Shown here in pieces: positions 41,951-54,769 of a stretch of 64,000 nt of DNA. The notes beneath the pieces were generated by a model, which did not search any database, was not told the origin of the DNA, and worked only from the letters and a program-made list of their open reading frames with translations. Source of the DNA: Prinia subflava (Eukaryota > Chordata > Aves > Passeriformes > Cisticolidae); NCBI RefSeq assembly GCF_021018805.1, contig NC_086247.1:1069501-1133500 (forward strand), written 5' to 3'. Every line of letters starts with the position of its first letter. Within the stretch, counting starts at the first letter, position 1. Made by a program: the position numbers and the translations under genes.

Positions 41951-42629
41951 CTAAATGCCAAATGAGCTTTTTGTCCACATCCTGTCCCATCACCTTGGGA
42001 ATCCTTTATCCACTTTCTCCAAACTGAAGATGAAATATCCCCAGGATTTCAGGGTTGGCATCTTTTTCTCACCAGTTTTGATGGAAAACACCAACTTCTA
42101 AGTGAAGTTTGACTGATCCAGGTGTGATGACAGTGGGATATTCCTGCTTTTCCCATCCTAAAAGTCCCGTGCCAGTAGATATGAGATTCCAACTCTTTTC
42201 CGACAGCTTTTTCCTATCTTTATCTGGGATTTCTTGCAGGATGAGGCTTATTCCCAACCTATTTTTTGATGACAGGCTAGTGGGTTCTGGTAGTCGAGAA
42301 CGTTTACTCATTTTCTTTGCTCATCCTGCTTGGGCATCCAAGCTGTCATTTCTCATTCCCAGGACTTTTTCCTCAGAAAAAAAACTAGGAATAAGTGCTC
42401 CAAAGGAAGATTTATTGATTTTTTTCTAATTCATTTTAACACCAGAAATGTGGCAACTGTGCAGCTGAGCAGAATGGGAGTGGTGACTGCGTGGTACGTG
42501 TGGGAAAATTGGGATTTTTGCAGGAGAATCGGGGGGTTTTCCAGGAGAATTGGGGATTTTGGGAAGCACACGCAGCCCTGCAGAGGGCACTCGTGCCTCT
42601 CCCATCTCTTCAGTCCACCTTTTTCTGGT

Positions 42630-43345
42630 TATTGATGGCCTAATTTCGTCTTTATGTGAAAGAAAGCAGATCTGGAGTAATTTGCAGCAATAACCTGCTA
42701 ATGCCGGGCCAGTATCAAAATTCCCATGTTCATTCCCGGTGGCAGATAAAACACTAATATATAATTATCCTTGCAAATTGGATTGTTTTAAATAACCAAA
42801 AGGCTACGGCCGGGGAGAAAACCATCCCATTTCCCTGGAGTTCCTATTGCGGGGTAATTGCTGCGTTCAATCAATTTCCTTGGCATTAGAAATTCCATCA
42901 CAATCAACATTAAGCTTTATTCATTGTGATGGCAAAGAGCCGGATCATTTCTCCTCTTTTCCTTAACTGGCAAAATTAATCAGGGAAAAGATTTTAAACA
43001 TTTACCCGTGCGAAAGAGGTCAGCTCTGCCACTATATTGCTCAGCAGATAAGGGGGCTAATAAAAAGAAAATTGAATTACTAATGATCGCCAGGAACAGA
43101 GTATATAAAACCTGGCAATCGCCCGGTGCAGGAAAAAAAGGGAATCAATTTTCTCCGGACAAGGTGCGCTCGTTTTTTATTTTGGCTCATATTATCAGCA
43201 ATTTAATTGGAGAGAGCATAAACAGGAGGAAACAGTTAGGGAATAATGAGGCTGGAGGTGTAAAATCCTGCAGGATAGATGCTGGACACAATTTATTTGG
43301 CACAACAGATAATCACTTTAATTGAATCCAAAAGTGCAGCGTTCA
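42630..43345 (+). promoter_or_regulatory. Candidate conserved noncoding element / enhancer in ZC3H3 intron 3
   Basis: About 700 bp free of CR1 and of the ggaattcc-rich background. It is AT-rich, with many homeodomain-type TAAT cores (ataattatcc, ttactaatgat, tttaattgg, tttaattgaatcc, tcaatcaatt) and no coding pattern. Function is inferred from composition only. Confidence 0.4.
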
Positions 43346-43624
43346 GCAGCGCCGGCTCTGCGCCTCGCCCGGGGGGATCGTGGAATATTACAAAGAGGCT
43401 CCTCCGTGTCTTTTCCCCCTCTGTAATGTCCGCTTCCAGGCAGGACTGCTCCGGGATTGCTCAGGCACGGTCACAGCTGGCTGGAAGCGGGAGATGGAGG
43501 AGGCAGGAGGGAGATTCTCCAAGGACTTTTCCTTATTTATGTTGTGTTTGTTCCTTAAATAATTCGGTGTTTGGCGGGTTGGACGGTTCTGTGTGAAGCT
43601 GGTCGTGTCCTGCTTGAGGTGAAC

Positions 43625-43690
43625 TTGGAATCATGGAGTGGTTTGGGTTGGGAGGGATCTCGAGGATCAACTTATTTTGCTGTGTCCTGA
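43625..43690 (-). mobile_element. CR1 tail fragment
   Basis: Only the terminal block: tcatggagtggtttgggttg. Confidence 0.65.
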
Positions 43691-43844
43691 GTTTAAAGCC
43701 TGGCTCTCTTTTCCTGCCGTGACCTCCAGGTCTGGGTATTAAAGGAACTTCTGAGGAGCTTTTGGGTTTTTTTCCTGGGAGAGCTGGGTGGTTCATCCTG
43801 GAATTTGGATCCCAGAATGATTTGGGTGGTTCATCCTAGAATTT

Positions 43845-44085
43845 AGATCCCAGAATGGTTTGGGTTGGAAAGGGCCTTGAAGATCATCAAATTCCACCCC
43901 TGTGCCCTGGGCAGGGACACCTTGCACTATCCCAGGTTATTCCAAGCCCTGTCCAACCTGGCCTTGGACACTTCCAGGGATGAGGCAGCCACAGCTCCTC
44001 TGGGAATTCCATTCCAATTCCTTACCCCCCTCCCAGGGAAGGATTCCTTCCCAATATCCCACAAAACCTTCCCTCCTTTAGCTTA
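43845..44085 (-). mobile_element. CR1 3'-end copy, truncated
   Basis: Tail aatggtttgggttggaaagg at the left. The body breaks off at tcccaatatcccac, losing the internal half. Confidence 0.88.
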
Positions 44086-44089
44086 AGTA

Positions 44090-45555
44090 GATGAGGAATT
44101 GTTGCAATTCCCCATCTGTGGCTGTGTAACTCCGGGGCCAGAGGAGAAGTAATTTCGGAGCAAATCCTTGTTGGATCCACTATATCCAACCTGGTTTTGT
44201 GTTGCTTCCCTTGAAAATATCCCTTCCCTGCTTATCTTCCCCTTTCTCCTGCTCCAAACTGAGATAAGCCAGTGGTTTGTGTTATCAGCTTCCTGCTTTT
44301 CCCGTATTGCCACCACAGTGTCGAAACTGCCAAGCAGAAGGATTCCTGTTTTTCCCATTTTCCTAAAGAGAAATTCCATAGGATTCAGAAAACCCACTTC
44401 ACTCTGCATCTGCAGAGGCTCCTCCAACTCTTTACTGCCAGAATCACCCTCCAAAAAAATTCCCTAAATCCTCATTTCTCTCCTCCTCGCTCCAGAGGAT
44501 GTGACATGAGGGGGTCGGGATGGGGAAGGCGTGTTTGCTTGGAAAAACGCTGGAGGCAGAAGTGGCAGGAGCTGCTTTGCATTACTCAGGCGAGTAAAGG
44601 GGGTGTAAATGGTGAGGAGCGAGTTATGAGTGGCATCCAAATGCTCAGCTGCTGATAATTTTATTGACACCGGGTGTTTGGATCCCTCTGGCAGCCCTGA
44701 AAATCTCAGCCCTGGATTTTACACCCTCTCCAATTTTTTTTTCTTGATGTTTTCCAGCGGGTTGATTGCTAGCAGGAGAGCAATCGAGGGAATTTTGGAG
44801 TTTTTTTCCTTGTTTCGTGTTTTATTTTGTATTTGTTTTGTTTTCTGAGTTGCGTGAGGTTTTGCTGCTCTTCGAGGTGACGCCTCCGATCGCGTTACGG
44901 CCGAGTTAAGCTCTTGATCCCTTCCCTCAGGGAAGCCCTTGGATCACTCACAGAACTCCTCAGAGCTCATCACATCTTTTTCTTCACTCCATCATTACTC
45001 CCATTTTCCCAAGTTCCTTCCAGCTGATCCAAACCCTTCTCCCAAGGTCGCTGCTCTCTGTCATTCCTCTGTCCCACCTGGGTTTGACCTTGCCTGGAGA
45101 TCATTCCATTGCCAGCCCTCTTTTCCCTCTGGCTCGTCCTTGGGAGCCAGGGGTGGAGCGTGGCTGGCGAGGTGGCTCCTCACTCCTTCAGGAATTGGGA
45201 AAAGTTCACATTCTTGGCTCTTTGCCGGCCCCGGTTACGTCAGCGGCCGTAAGTCGCGGTTTTGGGTTTCCGCCTTGACTTGGCATTTCCAGGTGACTCG
45301 TCCCGAGCTGCAAGAGGAGCTGCAGGGCGTGGAGCCAGGATTGGGAATTCTCTTTGCAGAGCCCTCTTTTAAAAATAAAACAGCCCTGCTGGGAGTGAGG
45401 GGATGGGCCTTGCTCAAGGAAGTGTTCCTGTGTAGACTTTGGAGTTGGGATGGGGGAAATGGGCGGCTGCGACAGAGGGAACATCTAGAGGGAAGTGGGG
45501 ATCCTGAAGGTGACAATTCCTGTGTGTGTCTCTTTCCCTGTGGAATTTGACCTTC
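44090..45555 (+). other. ZC3H3 intron 3, unique sequence
   Basis: No gene or repeat family is recognised. A short CpG-containing stretch lies near 44880-44910 (cgatcgcgttacgg). Confidence 0.5.
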
Positions 45556-45574
45556 ACACTCAATTTCTTGTGGA

Positions 45575-45712
45575 AGCCACATCCCTGGAAGTATTCCAGG
45601 CCAGGTTGGAGCAGCCTGGTCCAGGGGAATGTGTCTCATGGCAAGGAGGTAGAAGGAGGTGACCTTGAAGGTCTCTTCCCACCCAAACCATTCCATGTTT
45701 TAGTGAAAGTCA
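45575..45712 (+). mobile_element. CR1 3'-end fragment
   Basis: Sense: gtattccaggccaggttgg, gtctcttcccacccaaacc. Confidence 0.82.
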
Positions 45713-46054
45713 CTTCCCAATCCCCTTTTTAGGTAATTCTACCTCAATATTTTTGCCTCAGTCCCTATTTTAGAGCCTCTCCTGTGCAGCTCCAGCTCTG
45801 TTGGATTGGGAAATTCCATTGGTAGCCAGCAGCTCTTTGGGGAATAGTCTATTTATACACTAATAGAAAAAATACTTGGCTTTGTGCATGGATGAGATCC
45901 TTCCATTGGCTCTGACCCTTGATATTTCCAGGTCTGTGGGGGGCTTTGTGTAAGACTCCAAACCTTTCAGGGATGGCATGGAGCTAAAATAGACAGGGAA
46001 AAAAAACCAGAGGGAAAAAAAAAAAAAGGGAAACAGAGCAGTAGGTCCTGAACT

Positions 46055-46330
46055 CCTCATTTGGCCTCCTGGGGCTTGCCTGGCCTTAAATATTTCCAGG
46101 GATGGAGCATCCACAAATTCTCTGGGCAGCCAGGACCTCACCACCCTCACTGGGAAGAATTTTTACCCAATATCCCATCTGAACCTACTCTCAGCTTGAA
46201 GCAAATCCCCCTTATCCTGTCACTCCATGCTCTTGGAAACAGATCTTTATCTTGGAAATGGATATTTGTTTGTCCATGGAATGCTTTGGCTTGGAAGGAG
46301 CCATTAGGAGTCTCCTAATCCAACCAAAAT
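46055..46330 (-). mobile_element. Two diverged CR1 fragments
   Basis: First fragment 46055-46235 (tggcctcctggggcttgcc, atatttccagggatggagc). A second tail starts at about 46275 (tggaatgctttggcttgg) and is cut off after 55 bp. Confidence 0.7.
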
Positions 46331-47510
46331 GAAGCTTTTAAAACAGTTTTGCACCTGCTGCTCGGAACTGGGCAGAATTTCAGTGCTGATCCCTCTTATC
46401 CCTCTGCTTGTCTTTCCTTGGGCTCCTAAATAAAAATAAGGAAAATAAAAGCGGGTGTTTAAGGCACTTAAAAAAAAAAAAAACCCTTAACCTGAAAAGT
46501 GACAAAGAGTCCCTTTTCCCTGTTTTTTTTTTTTCCCTTCCTTTTGCTATTTTCTCCCACTTAATAAACTGTCTGATGGTATTCCCAGCATGGTCACAGT
46601 TGGAATTACTGATGCCAGCGTGGATGATTGGAGTATCCTCCACTGCTCTGTCAGGATTCCCAAAATCCCGCTCTGGCAGATGCTCAATTCCCTGTAAAAC
46701 CTGTGTAGGTTTCTCTGTTCTGCTTTCTGCTTCCAGTTCTTTCCCAAATCCCGGTTTACACCCTCATTTTTTAAATTTTTCTCGTGGAAATCTTCCCATT
46801 TGATTTTCCCCGTAACGACTCGGAAGCGTCGTAGGGAAATTCCTCTCCCTGGCTGTTGAGCCGAGTTAAGCCGTTCCTTCCAGGACTTGCTGGATCCCTC
46901 CTTGTGCTCTGCAACGCTCTGGAAATGAGTAAAAAAACCCTTGGAATAGGGAACAGATGCCAGAGTGCACCTGGAATAAGGGATTTGTGGACTCGGCAGC
47001 ATCTCCCGAGTCCTACAAAACTCTGCTGTTCCAGCAGCTTTGCCGGAGTTTCTGCTTCAGCCTGAGGGACGGGGAAATGCCCTGACTTTGCTTGTCAACG
47101 GGAATTTCGCTGTCATCCCTCAGGAAATTTGAGTTCAAGGAACGTTTCCTCCTCCCCTGTGCCTCCGGATAATCCCCACGCGTGCGGTTTTCAGGGGGCT
47201 GCTTCTATTTTGGATTGTTTGGAGTGATGTCAAGTGGGGATTTTGTGTGGATGTGTGGACGGGGTGGGCTCCAAAGCTGATCCCGTGTGTTATTGGCCCT
47301 TAAGCTGCCCTCAGGGGCTCTCCTCTGGAAAAGGGCACAGGAATTCCTGGAGGTTTAGTGTGGGCTGTAAACTCCGGCGTTGGTTGCGATGGGAAACTCC
47401 GTGTTGTTCCTCATGGCAAATGTCCTGGGACATCTTGTCCTTGGATAGGGCAGAGAGAGCCCAGGGAAGGGCTGGGTGGGATGTGCCCAGAAAATTTTGG
47501 TGGTTTTTTT
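46331..47510 (+). other. ZC3H3 intron 3, unique sequence
   Basis: Contains an A13 run at about 46470 and a T run at about 46525. No gene is seen. Confidence 0.5.
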
Positions 47511-47512
47511 TC

Positions 47513-48090
47513 CATGGAATCACAGAATGGTTTGGGAAGGATCTTAAATATCACCAGTTCCAACCCCCTGCCATGGGCAGGGACATCTTACACTATCCCA
47601 GGTTGCTCCAAGCCCTGTCCAGCGTGGCCTTGGACACTTCCAGGGATGCAGGGGCAGCCACAGCTTCTCTGGGAATTCCATTCCAGGGCCTCACCACCCT
47701 CTCAGGGAAGAATTCCTTCCCAATATCCCATCTATCTCTGCCCTCTGGCAGTGGGAAGCCATTCCCTGTGTCCTGGCACTCCATCCCTTGTCCCAAGTCC
47801 CTCTCCAGCTCTCCTGGAGCCCCTTTAGGCACTGGAAGGGGCTCTGAGGTCTCCCTGGATCCTTCCTTTTTCCAGGCTGGACATTCCTAGCTCTCCCAGC
47901 CTGGCTCCAGAGCAGAGGAGCTCCAGCCCTTGGAGCATCTCCCTGGCCTCCTCAGGATCATTCCAGCAGCTCCACATCCTTCTGCTGTTGGATCCCAGAG
48001 CTGGATGCAGAATTCCAGGTGGCATCTCACCTGAAGTGGGCAGAGGGTCAGAATTCCCCCTCTCCTGCTGCCCACAGTGTGGACTGAGAC
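47513..48090 (-). mobile_element. Long CR1 3'-end copy
   Basis: Tail tggaatcacagaatggtttg at the left, body to tctcctgctgcccacagtg. Diverged continuation is possible to about 48190. Confidence 0.92.
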
Positions 48091-48369
48091 CAGGATCTGG
48101 AGGATTTTTGGGATGTGAACACGCATGGGTGAAGCACATCCAGTTTTTCATCCAAGTCCTTCTCCTTGGGGGCTGCTCCCAATCCATTCTATCTCCAGCT
48201 TTGGGGTGGGAAAGATGCTCAAATCCCAGGGCTCAGGTGGATCAGTGTCAAATATTCTTTTTGGGATTAAAAAAAGCAGGGAATTCCTTCCTTTCGAAGA
48301 GAAGCCCAACCTGCCACGCAAACCGTGTTCACTCCTGGCTGGGTCGAGGTGTTTGCAGTGATTGGTGAC

Positions 48370-49000
48370 CTTAATTTAGCAGCGATGACTTCCAAACGCT
48401 TTCCCCGTTATCAGGAATCCAGGAGTGGAGTCCTCCCTTATCAGGAAAGCAAATCAAAAGGGAATTTGATGGGGTGAAACGAGTCCATCAGAGATCCCGC
48501 TCTGTTTTTAAAACAAGATTTACTCTGCTCTCTCCACATTAACTGGGGCATTTTACGGTGCTCCCCTTTCCGTGAGCTTCCGTGATCCATCATTTCCCGG
48601 CTCGCCTGCCGGAGTGGCTGTTAGATTTTACTACAGCAAACACTGTAAAAGGGCATTAGAGCAGTTAAATCTGGAGTCTTGCTTCCATAAGGAAAAAGAA
48701 AATGCTGAATTAGGCACCAGAAAAGGCAACCGCAGCGATACTTTAATCTTGCATAAATTATCAGAAGAGTCAGAGGCGAGTGATTTTATGTATTGTTAGA
48801 GCTCTGCTAATTAATTATTCCGGAATAATTGATGTTTAGAAACACCAAAGTTGGGTCCTTTCCTGGCTTAATGGATATTCAATATGGCAGCTGGATTTTT
48901 ATTTCTTTCTTAATTTTAACCCTCCCTTCCGTGGGGTTAATGAAGTCGCTTTCCTAAATATGGAGAGTCTAAATAATAATTTATCAGGGGAATATCACTC
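48370..49000 (+). promoter_or_regulatory. Candidate conserved noncoding element in ZC3H3 intron 3
   Basis: Repeat-free AT-rich block with gctaattaattattccggaa, cttaatggatattcaatatg, two GATA-type ttatcagga sites near 48410-48440 and a third ttatcag near 48980. No coding pattern. Confidence 0.4.
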
Positions 49001-49099
49001 CACAAATTGTGGGTCTAAGTCAGTGGTGGTTTTGACCTGACGTCCCAGGGAAGTTGAGTCCCCAGTGGGAATATTTGAAGGATGAAATGCCCTAAAGAA

Positions 49100-49350
49100 A
49101 TGGAGAAATGTAGATAAGCTGAAGAAGGGCAGGGTTAGATGGGATATTGGGAAGGAATTATTCCCTGGGAGGGTGGTGAGGAACTGGACTGGAATTCCCA
49201 GAGAAGCTGTGGCTATCCCTGGATCTCTGGCAGTGTCCAAGGCCAGGTTGGATTAGTGGGATAGTGGGAGGTGTCCCTGCCCATGGCACAGGGGTGGAAC
49301 TGGGTGGAGTTTAAGGTCCTTTCCAGCCCAAACCATTCCGTGATTCCCTT
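49100..49350 (+). mobile_element. CR1 3'-end copy
   Basis: Sense: gggatattgggaaggaatta, cagtgtccaaggccaggttg, with a 15-20 bp internal deletion after ggttggat. Tail ccagcccaaaccattccg. Confidence 0.88.
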
Positions 49351-49629
49351 TGATAGGAAAATATTGCCTTGCTTGGATTGCTGGAATTGGACAGACCTGC
49401 TCATCAATTTCTTCATCTCTTTCTGGAGGGTTTGTATTAATTGTTTCCAAAGAATTTCATATCCCAGTAAATCCAGAGCCCCGAAATGGGGCTTAGGAAT
49501 CACAGAATTCCAGCTGGCACTGTGGCACTGGTGGGGCCATGCTGGTAACCAGTGGCTGCTTTGGGCCATCCCAGTTCAAGAAGGATACAAAGAAATAATT
49601 CCAGTGGATTTTGGGATTACCTTGGGAAT

Positions 49630-49915
49630 GTGACAAGGCATGGAGTGACAGGACACAGGGAATGGCTTCCCACTGCCAGAGGGCAGGGTTAGATGGGATA
49701 TTGGGAAGAATTTCTTCCCTGTGAGGGTGGTGAGGGGCTGGCATGGAATTCCCAGAGGAGCTGTGGCTGCCTCATCCCTGGAAGTGTCCAAGGCCAAGTT
49801 GGATGGGAATTTGAGCAACCTGGGATAGTGGAAGGTGTCCCTGCCCACGGCAGGGAGTTGGAATGTGACGAGCTTTAAGGTTCTTTCCAACCCAAACCAT
49901 TCCATGATTTCCACG
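49630..49915 (+). mobile_element. CR1 3'-end copy
   Basis: Sense: gacaggacacagggaatggc through gaggagctgtggctgcctc to tttccaacccaaaccattcc. Confidence 0.92.
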
Positions 49916-50544
49916 ATCCCATAGGGATCCTGCCCCTTCCTGCTGCCTCTGGACATGGAGGAATCAGCGATAAAATCCACCCAGGCAGATTTGACTTTGC
50001 AGTTCCTTTCCAGAACTCGGGAACCACCTGCTTGGTTGGGTTTTGAATCACATCCATCCCCTCCCCAGTTTTTTGGGATCGAGGAGGAGGGAGCCTCCAA
50101 AGGACAGGTGAGGACAGGGCACGAAGCGAGCAAACACTTGTTGAAGGAGTTTAGGAAAAGCAGGAATGTCCCATGCTGGTAAAATGATCCCTGCTCCTGA
50201 GCAATTCCAGCCCCCGGGGCAGGGGGATGCCCAGCCCCTGTGACTCTCCCACTGTCACCACTCTCCTTGTGGGGCTGGGCAGGGCGTGGGTGACGCACAT
50301 TCCACGGCCTGGACACGACGTGGGGGAAAGCAGCTTTGTGGAAAAGTGTTCCTAAACTTGATATCCTTGTTTATCTCTTCCCAGGCCCTGCCTGGCCCCT
50401 CGAGATAAACAGGTGCTGGGGCGCTTGCGATTCCCAACAGCCGGAGTTAATTCCAGAAGGAGGTTGTGTTTACGTGGGGAGTTATTCCTGCCTTCCTTCA
50501 GGGCTTGGAGCATCCCTGTGGCAAATGGGCTGGGAGTGGACACA

Positions 50545-50840
50545 GCCCCAGGACCTGGAGTTGCTCCAGCCTGGCCTTGGATACTTCCAGAGATGGGGCA
50601 GTCACAACTTCTCTGGGAATGCTGTGCCTGGGCCTCACCATGCTCCTAGGGAAGGATTTCTTCCCAGTATCCCATCTAACCCTGTCCTCTGGCAGTGGGA
50701 AGCCATTCCCTTTGTCTTGGCATTCTATCCTTTATCCGAAGTCCCTCTCCAGCTCTCTTGGAGCCCCTTTAGGCACTGGAAAGGGCTCCAAGGTCTCCCC
50801 AGAGTATTCCCTTTCCTCCCAGCCTGTCTCCAACCCCTGA
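50545..50840 (-). mobile_element. CR1 3'-end copy lacking its tail
   Basis: Antisense: ttgctccagcctggccttgg, ggcagtcacaacttctctgg, gcccctttaggcactgg. The terminal tail block is missing. Confidence 0.85.
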
Positions 50841-51420
50841 GGCAACTCCTTGGCTTTGTTTGCTGCCTTCACTTTCCGGACAAATCCAAGACATTCCAGC
50901 CCCTTGGACTCATCAATAGCTTAAACCCCAGGATGCCATGCCTGAATTTTTTTCCTTTATTTCCCTTTTTCCCCCCTCTCTCCCTGCCTAGTGGAATCCC
51001 TGCTCCTTCTCCCTGCTCTGGCCCAGCTCTCACGTGCCTTGGCTTAGCACAGGGAATCCTCAGTTCCTCTCCTGGGTGCTCCCAGCATTGCTGTCATTCC
51101 CTCAGGGAAGGAACACTGTGCCCCGCTCCAGGGCTGTTTAGTGTCTCGACTTAGAGACATTCCTGAATGGAACCTCCTTAATTCCCACACGGATGCTGTG
51201 GGAACAGCATCAAGCCCAGCCATGAAATGTAGTGAAGAATTCCAGAGTGAAATCGAGATGGGGAACCTCTGCTGCTGCTGCTGCCAGGCTGGAAATCTCC
51301 AGCCTGGAGTTCCCCTGGGCTTTTTAATGGAAGCAGGAGCTTGTTTTATATTGTCTCATGTCATGGGCTGTGAAGTGAAGCTGGGATCACTTCTGGAATT
51401 TTGGGATCTTCTGGCCACTT
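50841..51420 (+). other. ZC3H3 intron 3, unique sequence
   Basis: Includes a (ctg)n-like run at about 51270-51285. No gene is seen. Confidence 0.45.
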
Positions 51421-51429
51421 GTAACAAGA

Positions 51430-51790
51430 GAGACATTGAGGGTTTGGGGCAAATCCAGGGAAGGGAAAGGAGCTGGGGAAGCGTCTGGAGCAGCTGAGGG
51501 GGCTCAGCCTGGAGAAAAGGAGGCTCAGGGGGGACCTGTTCACTCTCCACAACTCCCTGAAGGTGGAATCAGGTGGGGATCAGGCTCTGCTTCCAGGGAA
51601 AAAGGGACAGGACCAGAGGGAACGGCCTCAAGTTGTGCCAGGGGAGCTTTAGTTTGGATATTGGGAAAATGTTTTTTGTGGAAAGGGTTGTAAAGCACTG
51701 GAATGGGCTGCTTGGGGGTGTGGGGGAGTCACATCCCTGGAAGTGTCCAAAAAATGTGTGGATGTGTGGATTTGGCACTTGAGGACAGGG
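51430..51790 (+). mobile_element. CR1 3'-end copy, second subfamily
   Basis: Sense: gcctggagaaaaggaggctc, aacggcctcaagttgtgcc, gaatgggctgcttgggggtg. It breaks off before a typical tail. Confidence 0.82.
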
Positions 51791-51982
51791 GTTAGTGGTG
51801 GACGTGGTGATGATGCTGGGCTGAGGTTTGGACTCCGATCCTGGAGCTCTTTTCCAGCTTTCAGTTCCATCATTCTGGACTTTCTGTTTTTCCTCTTGCT
51901 CTCACTCTCTGCTTCGACTCTGTGCCTGACAGCAATGGTTGGGAATTTGGACATGGAATTTGATTTCTTTTTTTGGAGTATC

Positions 51983-52320
51983 CCAGAATCACAGAATGGT
52001 GGGAATTAGGAGGGACCTTCAAGACCACCCAATCCCACCCCTGCCATGGGCAGGGACACCTTGCCCCATCCCGGGTTGCTCCAAGCCCTGTCCAAGCTGG
52101 CCTTGGACACTTCCAGGGATGGGGCAGCCACAGCTTCTCTGGGAATCCCATCCCAGCCCCTCACCACCCCCCTAGAGAATAATTCCTTCCTGATATCCCA
52201 TCTATCCCACCCCTCTGGCAGTGGGAAGCCATTCCCTGTGTCCTGTCCCTGTACTCCTTATCCAAAGTCCCTCTCCAGCTTTCTTGGAGCTCCTATAGGC
52301 ACTGGAAGGAATAATTCAGA
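51983..52320 (-). mobile_element. CR1 3'-end copy
   Basis: Tail cagaatcacagaatggtggg at the left, body to cctataggcactggaagg. Confidence 0.92.
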
Positions 52321-53080
52321 TTTATTCCTGTTCTTTTTTTATTTAATTCCTTAACACATTCCCAAATTTTTCTGGATTTCTGGTAACACATTGTAGGAGC
52401 CATCAATCCCAATTTTTTTTTGCCATCTTATTCGATCCCCACAATTCCCAGCCAGTTTTTCCCTTTCTGAAAAGGGAAAGGACATCTTCCTCTTGCATTT
52501 CCATTAATGGATTCTCACCTTGGCTTCACTCCCCATCCATGTCAGTCACTGCCTGTTCCCAAGGGCTCATTCCACACTAAGTGGTGTCGGAAGAATTTTC
52601 CCTTCCCATTCCGTCCTCTTAAAACCCAATCCTGGACATCACAGTGGCCACTTTGGCTGTGCTGACACTTCCTTTGTCCTGTCCTCTCTTCCCAGGGATC
52701 TTAGTGCACATTCCAGGCTGCCTCCTTCCCTAATGCTTTGCTTTTTCTCCTTTAAATATTCATGGGAGCAGAGTGGCCGGGGTTACTTAATGGCACAGCA
52801 TTATCCTTGGAATTCAAAGCAGGAGTGTGGTTGTTGTCAGTATGTTTTAAAAAAACTTTTCCCAAATCTTGAAGCCTGTAGGACTGAGGTATTTTCTCAA
52901 TTTTTAAGTTTAAATAAATTCTGGAGTTGCTGGTTGCTGTGTTGGGAAAAGGACAAATTCATAAACTTCCAGTTTTTCACTAGACAAGGGTGTTTTATCC
53001 TATGAAAAGGATCGCTGACATTCCTGAGGGATTTTTAGTGGGTGGCTTTTCCTGTAAAACCTGGATAAGAAATACTCAGA
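52321..53080 (+). other. ZC3H3 intron 3, unique AT-rich sequence
   Basis: No repeat family or gene is recognised. Confidence 0.45.
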
Positions 53081-53084
53081 AGGA

Positions 53085-53190
53085 ATAGTTTGGATTGGAA
53101 GGAACCTTAAAGATTGTGGAATTCCAACCCCTGCCCAGGCAGGGACACCTTCCACTATCCCGGGTTAATCCAAGCCTCATCCAGCTTGGA
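53085..53190 (-). mobile_element. CR1 tail fragment
   Basis: tttggattggaaggaacc then ggacaccttccactatccc. Truncated after about 100 bp. Confidence 0.85.
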
Positions 53191-53959
53191 ATTTGGGCTC
53201 GAATCAGGATTTGCAGCTCCAGATGCTCCTGGATATCCTGTGGATTACTAAAGAGTAAAATAAAGGAATGTCAGAAATTTTTCAGGGAATTGTTTTTTCC
53301 CTTCCAGCTCTGCCAACCAGTAAGCTCCCAGTTCATCCAGGTCACTGGTGAGATGAGAGCTGGAAGTCTGACTCTCCTGCTGTTTGAAAATTCCATATAT
53401 TTAGGAGATGGTTCCTGACACATGGCCTAGAGAGAATAATTGGATGTGGCAGCTGAGTGAAAAAGGCTGGGTGGGATTTTTTCCTTCCAGTGCGTGTGGA
53501 TGGATGAAGTTTGGGATGATTTATTTTTATTTATGGGGGAAAAAGAGGGAAACAAAACAAATTCCTGCAAAACCACCAACAAAACCTTTTATGTTCAAAT
53601 CAACTGGGATCAAATGGGGATTCAGCCAAGACAGTGGGAGACAGGAGGGATTTCTTTTCCCAGTTCTGGAATTTTTGGTGGCCTAAAAAGGGATTTACCA
53701 TTTGGAAATACTCTTGAATTGGAATACCAGCATTCCCTGGAATACCCAGGGAATGTCCTTCAAATCCATTTGCAGTTGATTAAAACCAAAGAATCTTTAC
53801 TGTTGCTGGACCTCTGTAACCTTGGGATAAATGATTTTACTGCTGTTCCTGGGTTTTCCTGCCTGGAAGATGGGAGCAGATCTGGGAAAAAGGGATCTGT
53901 GAGATCTGGGAAAAAAACCTCAGGCAGATCCCAGTGCTGTGGGATCTGGGCCAAAATCT

Positions 53960-54170
53960 CATTTATTGGGCAGGAATTCTTCCCTGTGAGGGTGGGGAAG
54001 CCCTCACTCAGGTTTCTCAGAGAAGCTGTGGTTGTCCCATTTCTGGAAGCATTCCAGGACATGTTGGATGGATCTTGGAGAAATCTTGGATAGTGGAACA
54101 TGTCCCTGACCATGTCAGGGGGGTGGAATGGGATGAGCTTTAAGGTCCCTTCCAAAGCATTCCAAGATTC
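53960..54170 (+). mobile_element. CR1 3'-end fragment
   Basis: Sense: gcaggaattcttccctgtga, tcagagaagctgtggttgtc, tail ccttccaaagcattccaag. Confidence 0.85.
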
Positions 54171-54321
54171 TGTTCCCTGTGCTCTTCACTCCTTCCTGGG
54201 TGGGGCTGGTGATCCTATAGGTCCCCATTCCTGTAGGATCAGAGAGGTCTTGGGGAGATCAGGCAAAAGAAAATGGGGAGAAAATCAAAAAGGTTTGGAG
54301 GGAAGTGGATGAGGGCCAAAG

Positions 54322-54765
54322 AAATCATGGAATCACTGAGGTTGGAAAAGGCCTCTAAGATAGAGACCAACCATTAACCCAGCACCAGCCCATGTTCCCA
54401 AGTTTCACATCCACACATTTTTTGAACTCTTCCAGGGTTCAGAATTCCGGGGATTGTGATTCCACTGCCCTGGGAATGCCATGCTAGGGCTTGTTAACTC
54501 TTCCCATGGAGAAATTTCCCCCTGATACCTAAGCTGGATCTTCCCATGTGCAACTTGAGGCTGTTCCCTCTCATCCTTGTTCCCTGGGAGCAGATCCCGA
54601 CTCCCACCTGGCTCCACCAGGGAATTACAGAGTGAAAAATTCCTTCCAGAGCCTCCTTTTCTTCAGGCTGAGCCCTTTTCCCAGCTCCCTCAGCTGCTCC
54701 TGGTGCTCCAGACCCTTCCCAGCTCCATTCCCTTCTCTTGGACTCACTAACCTTAGAGGGCTTTT
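54322..54765 (-). mobile_element. CR1 copy of an older subfamily
   Basis: Left tail tcatggaatcactgaggttg and aaaaggcctctaagatag, then aaccattaacccagcaccag. It ends in tttcttcaggctgagcccttt. Distinct from the majority type. Confidence 0.8.
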
Positions 54766-54769
54766 CCAG

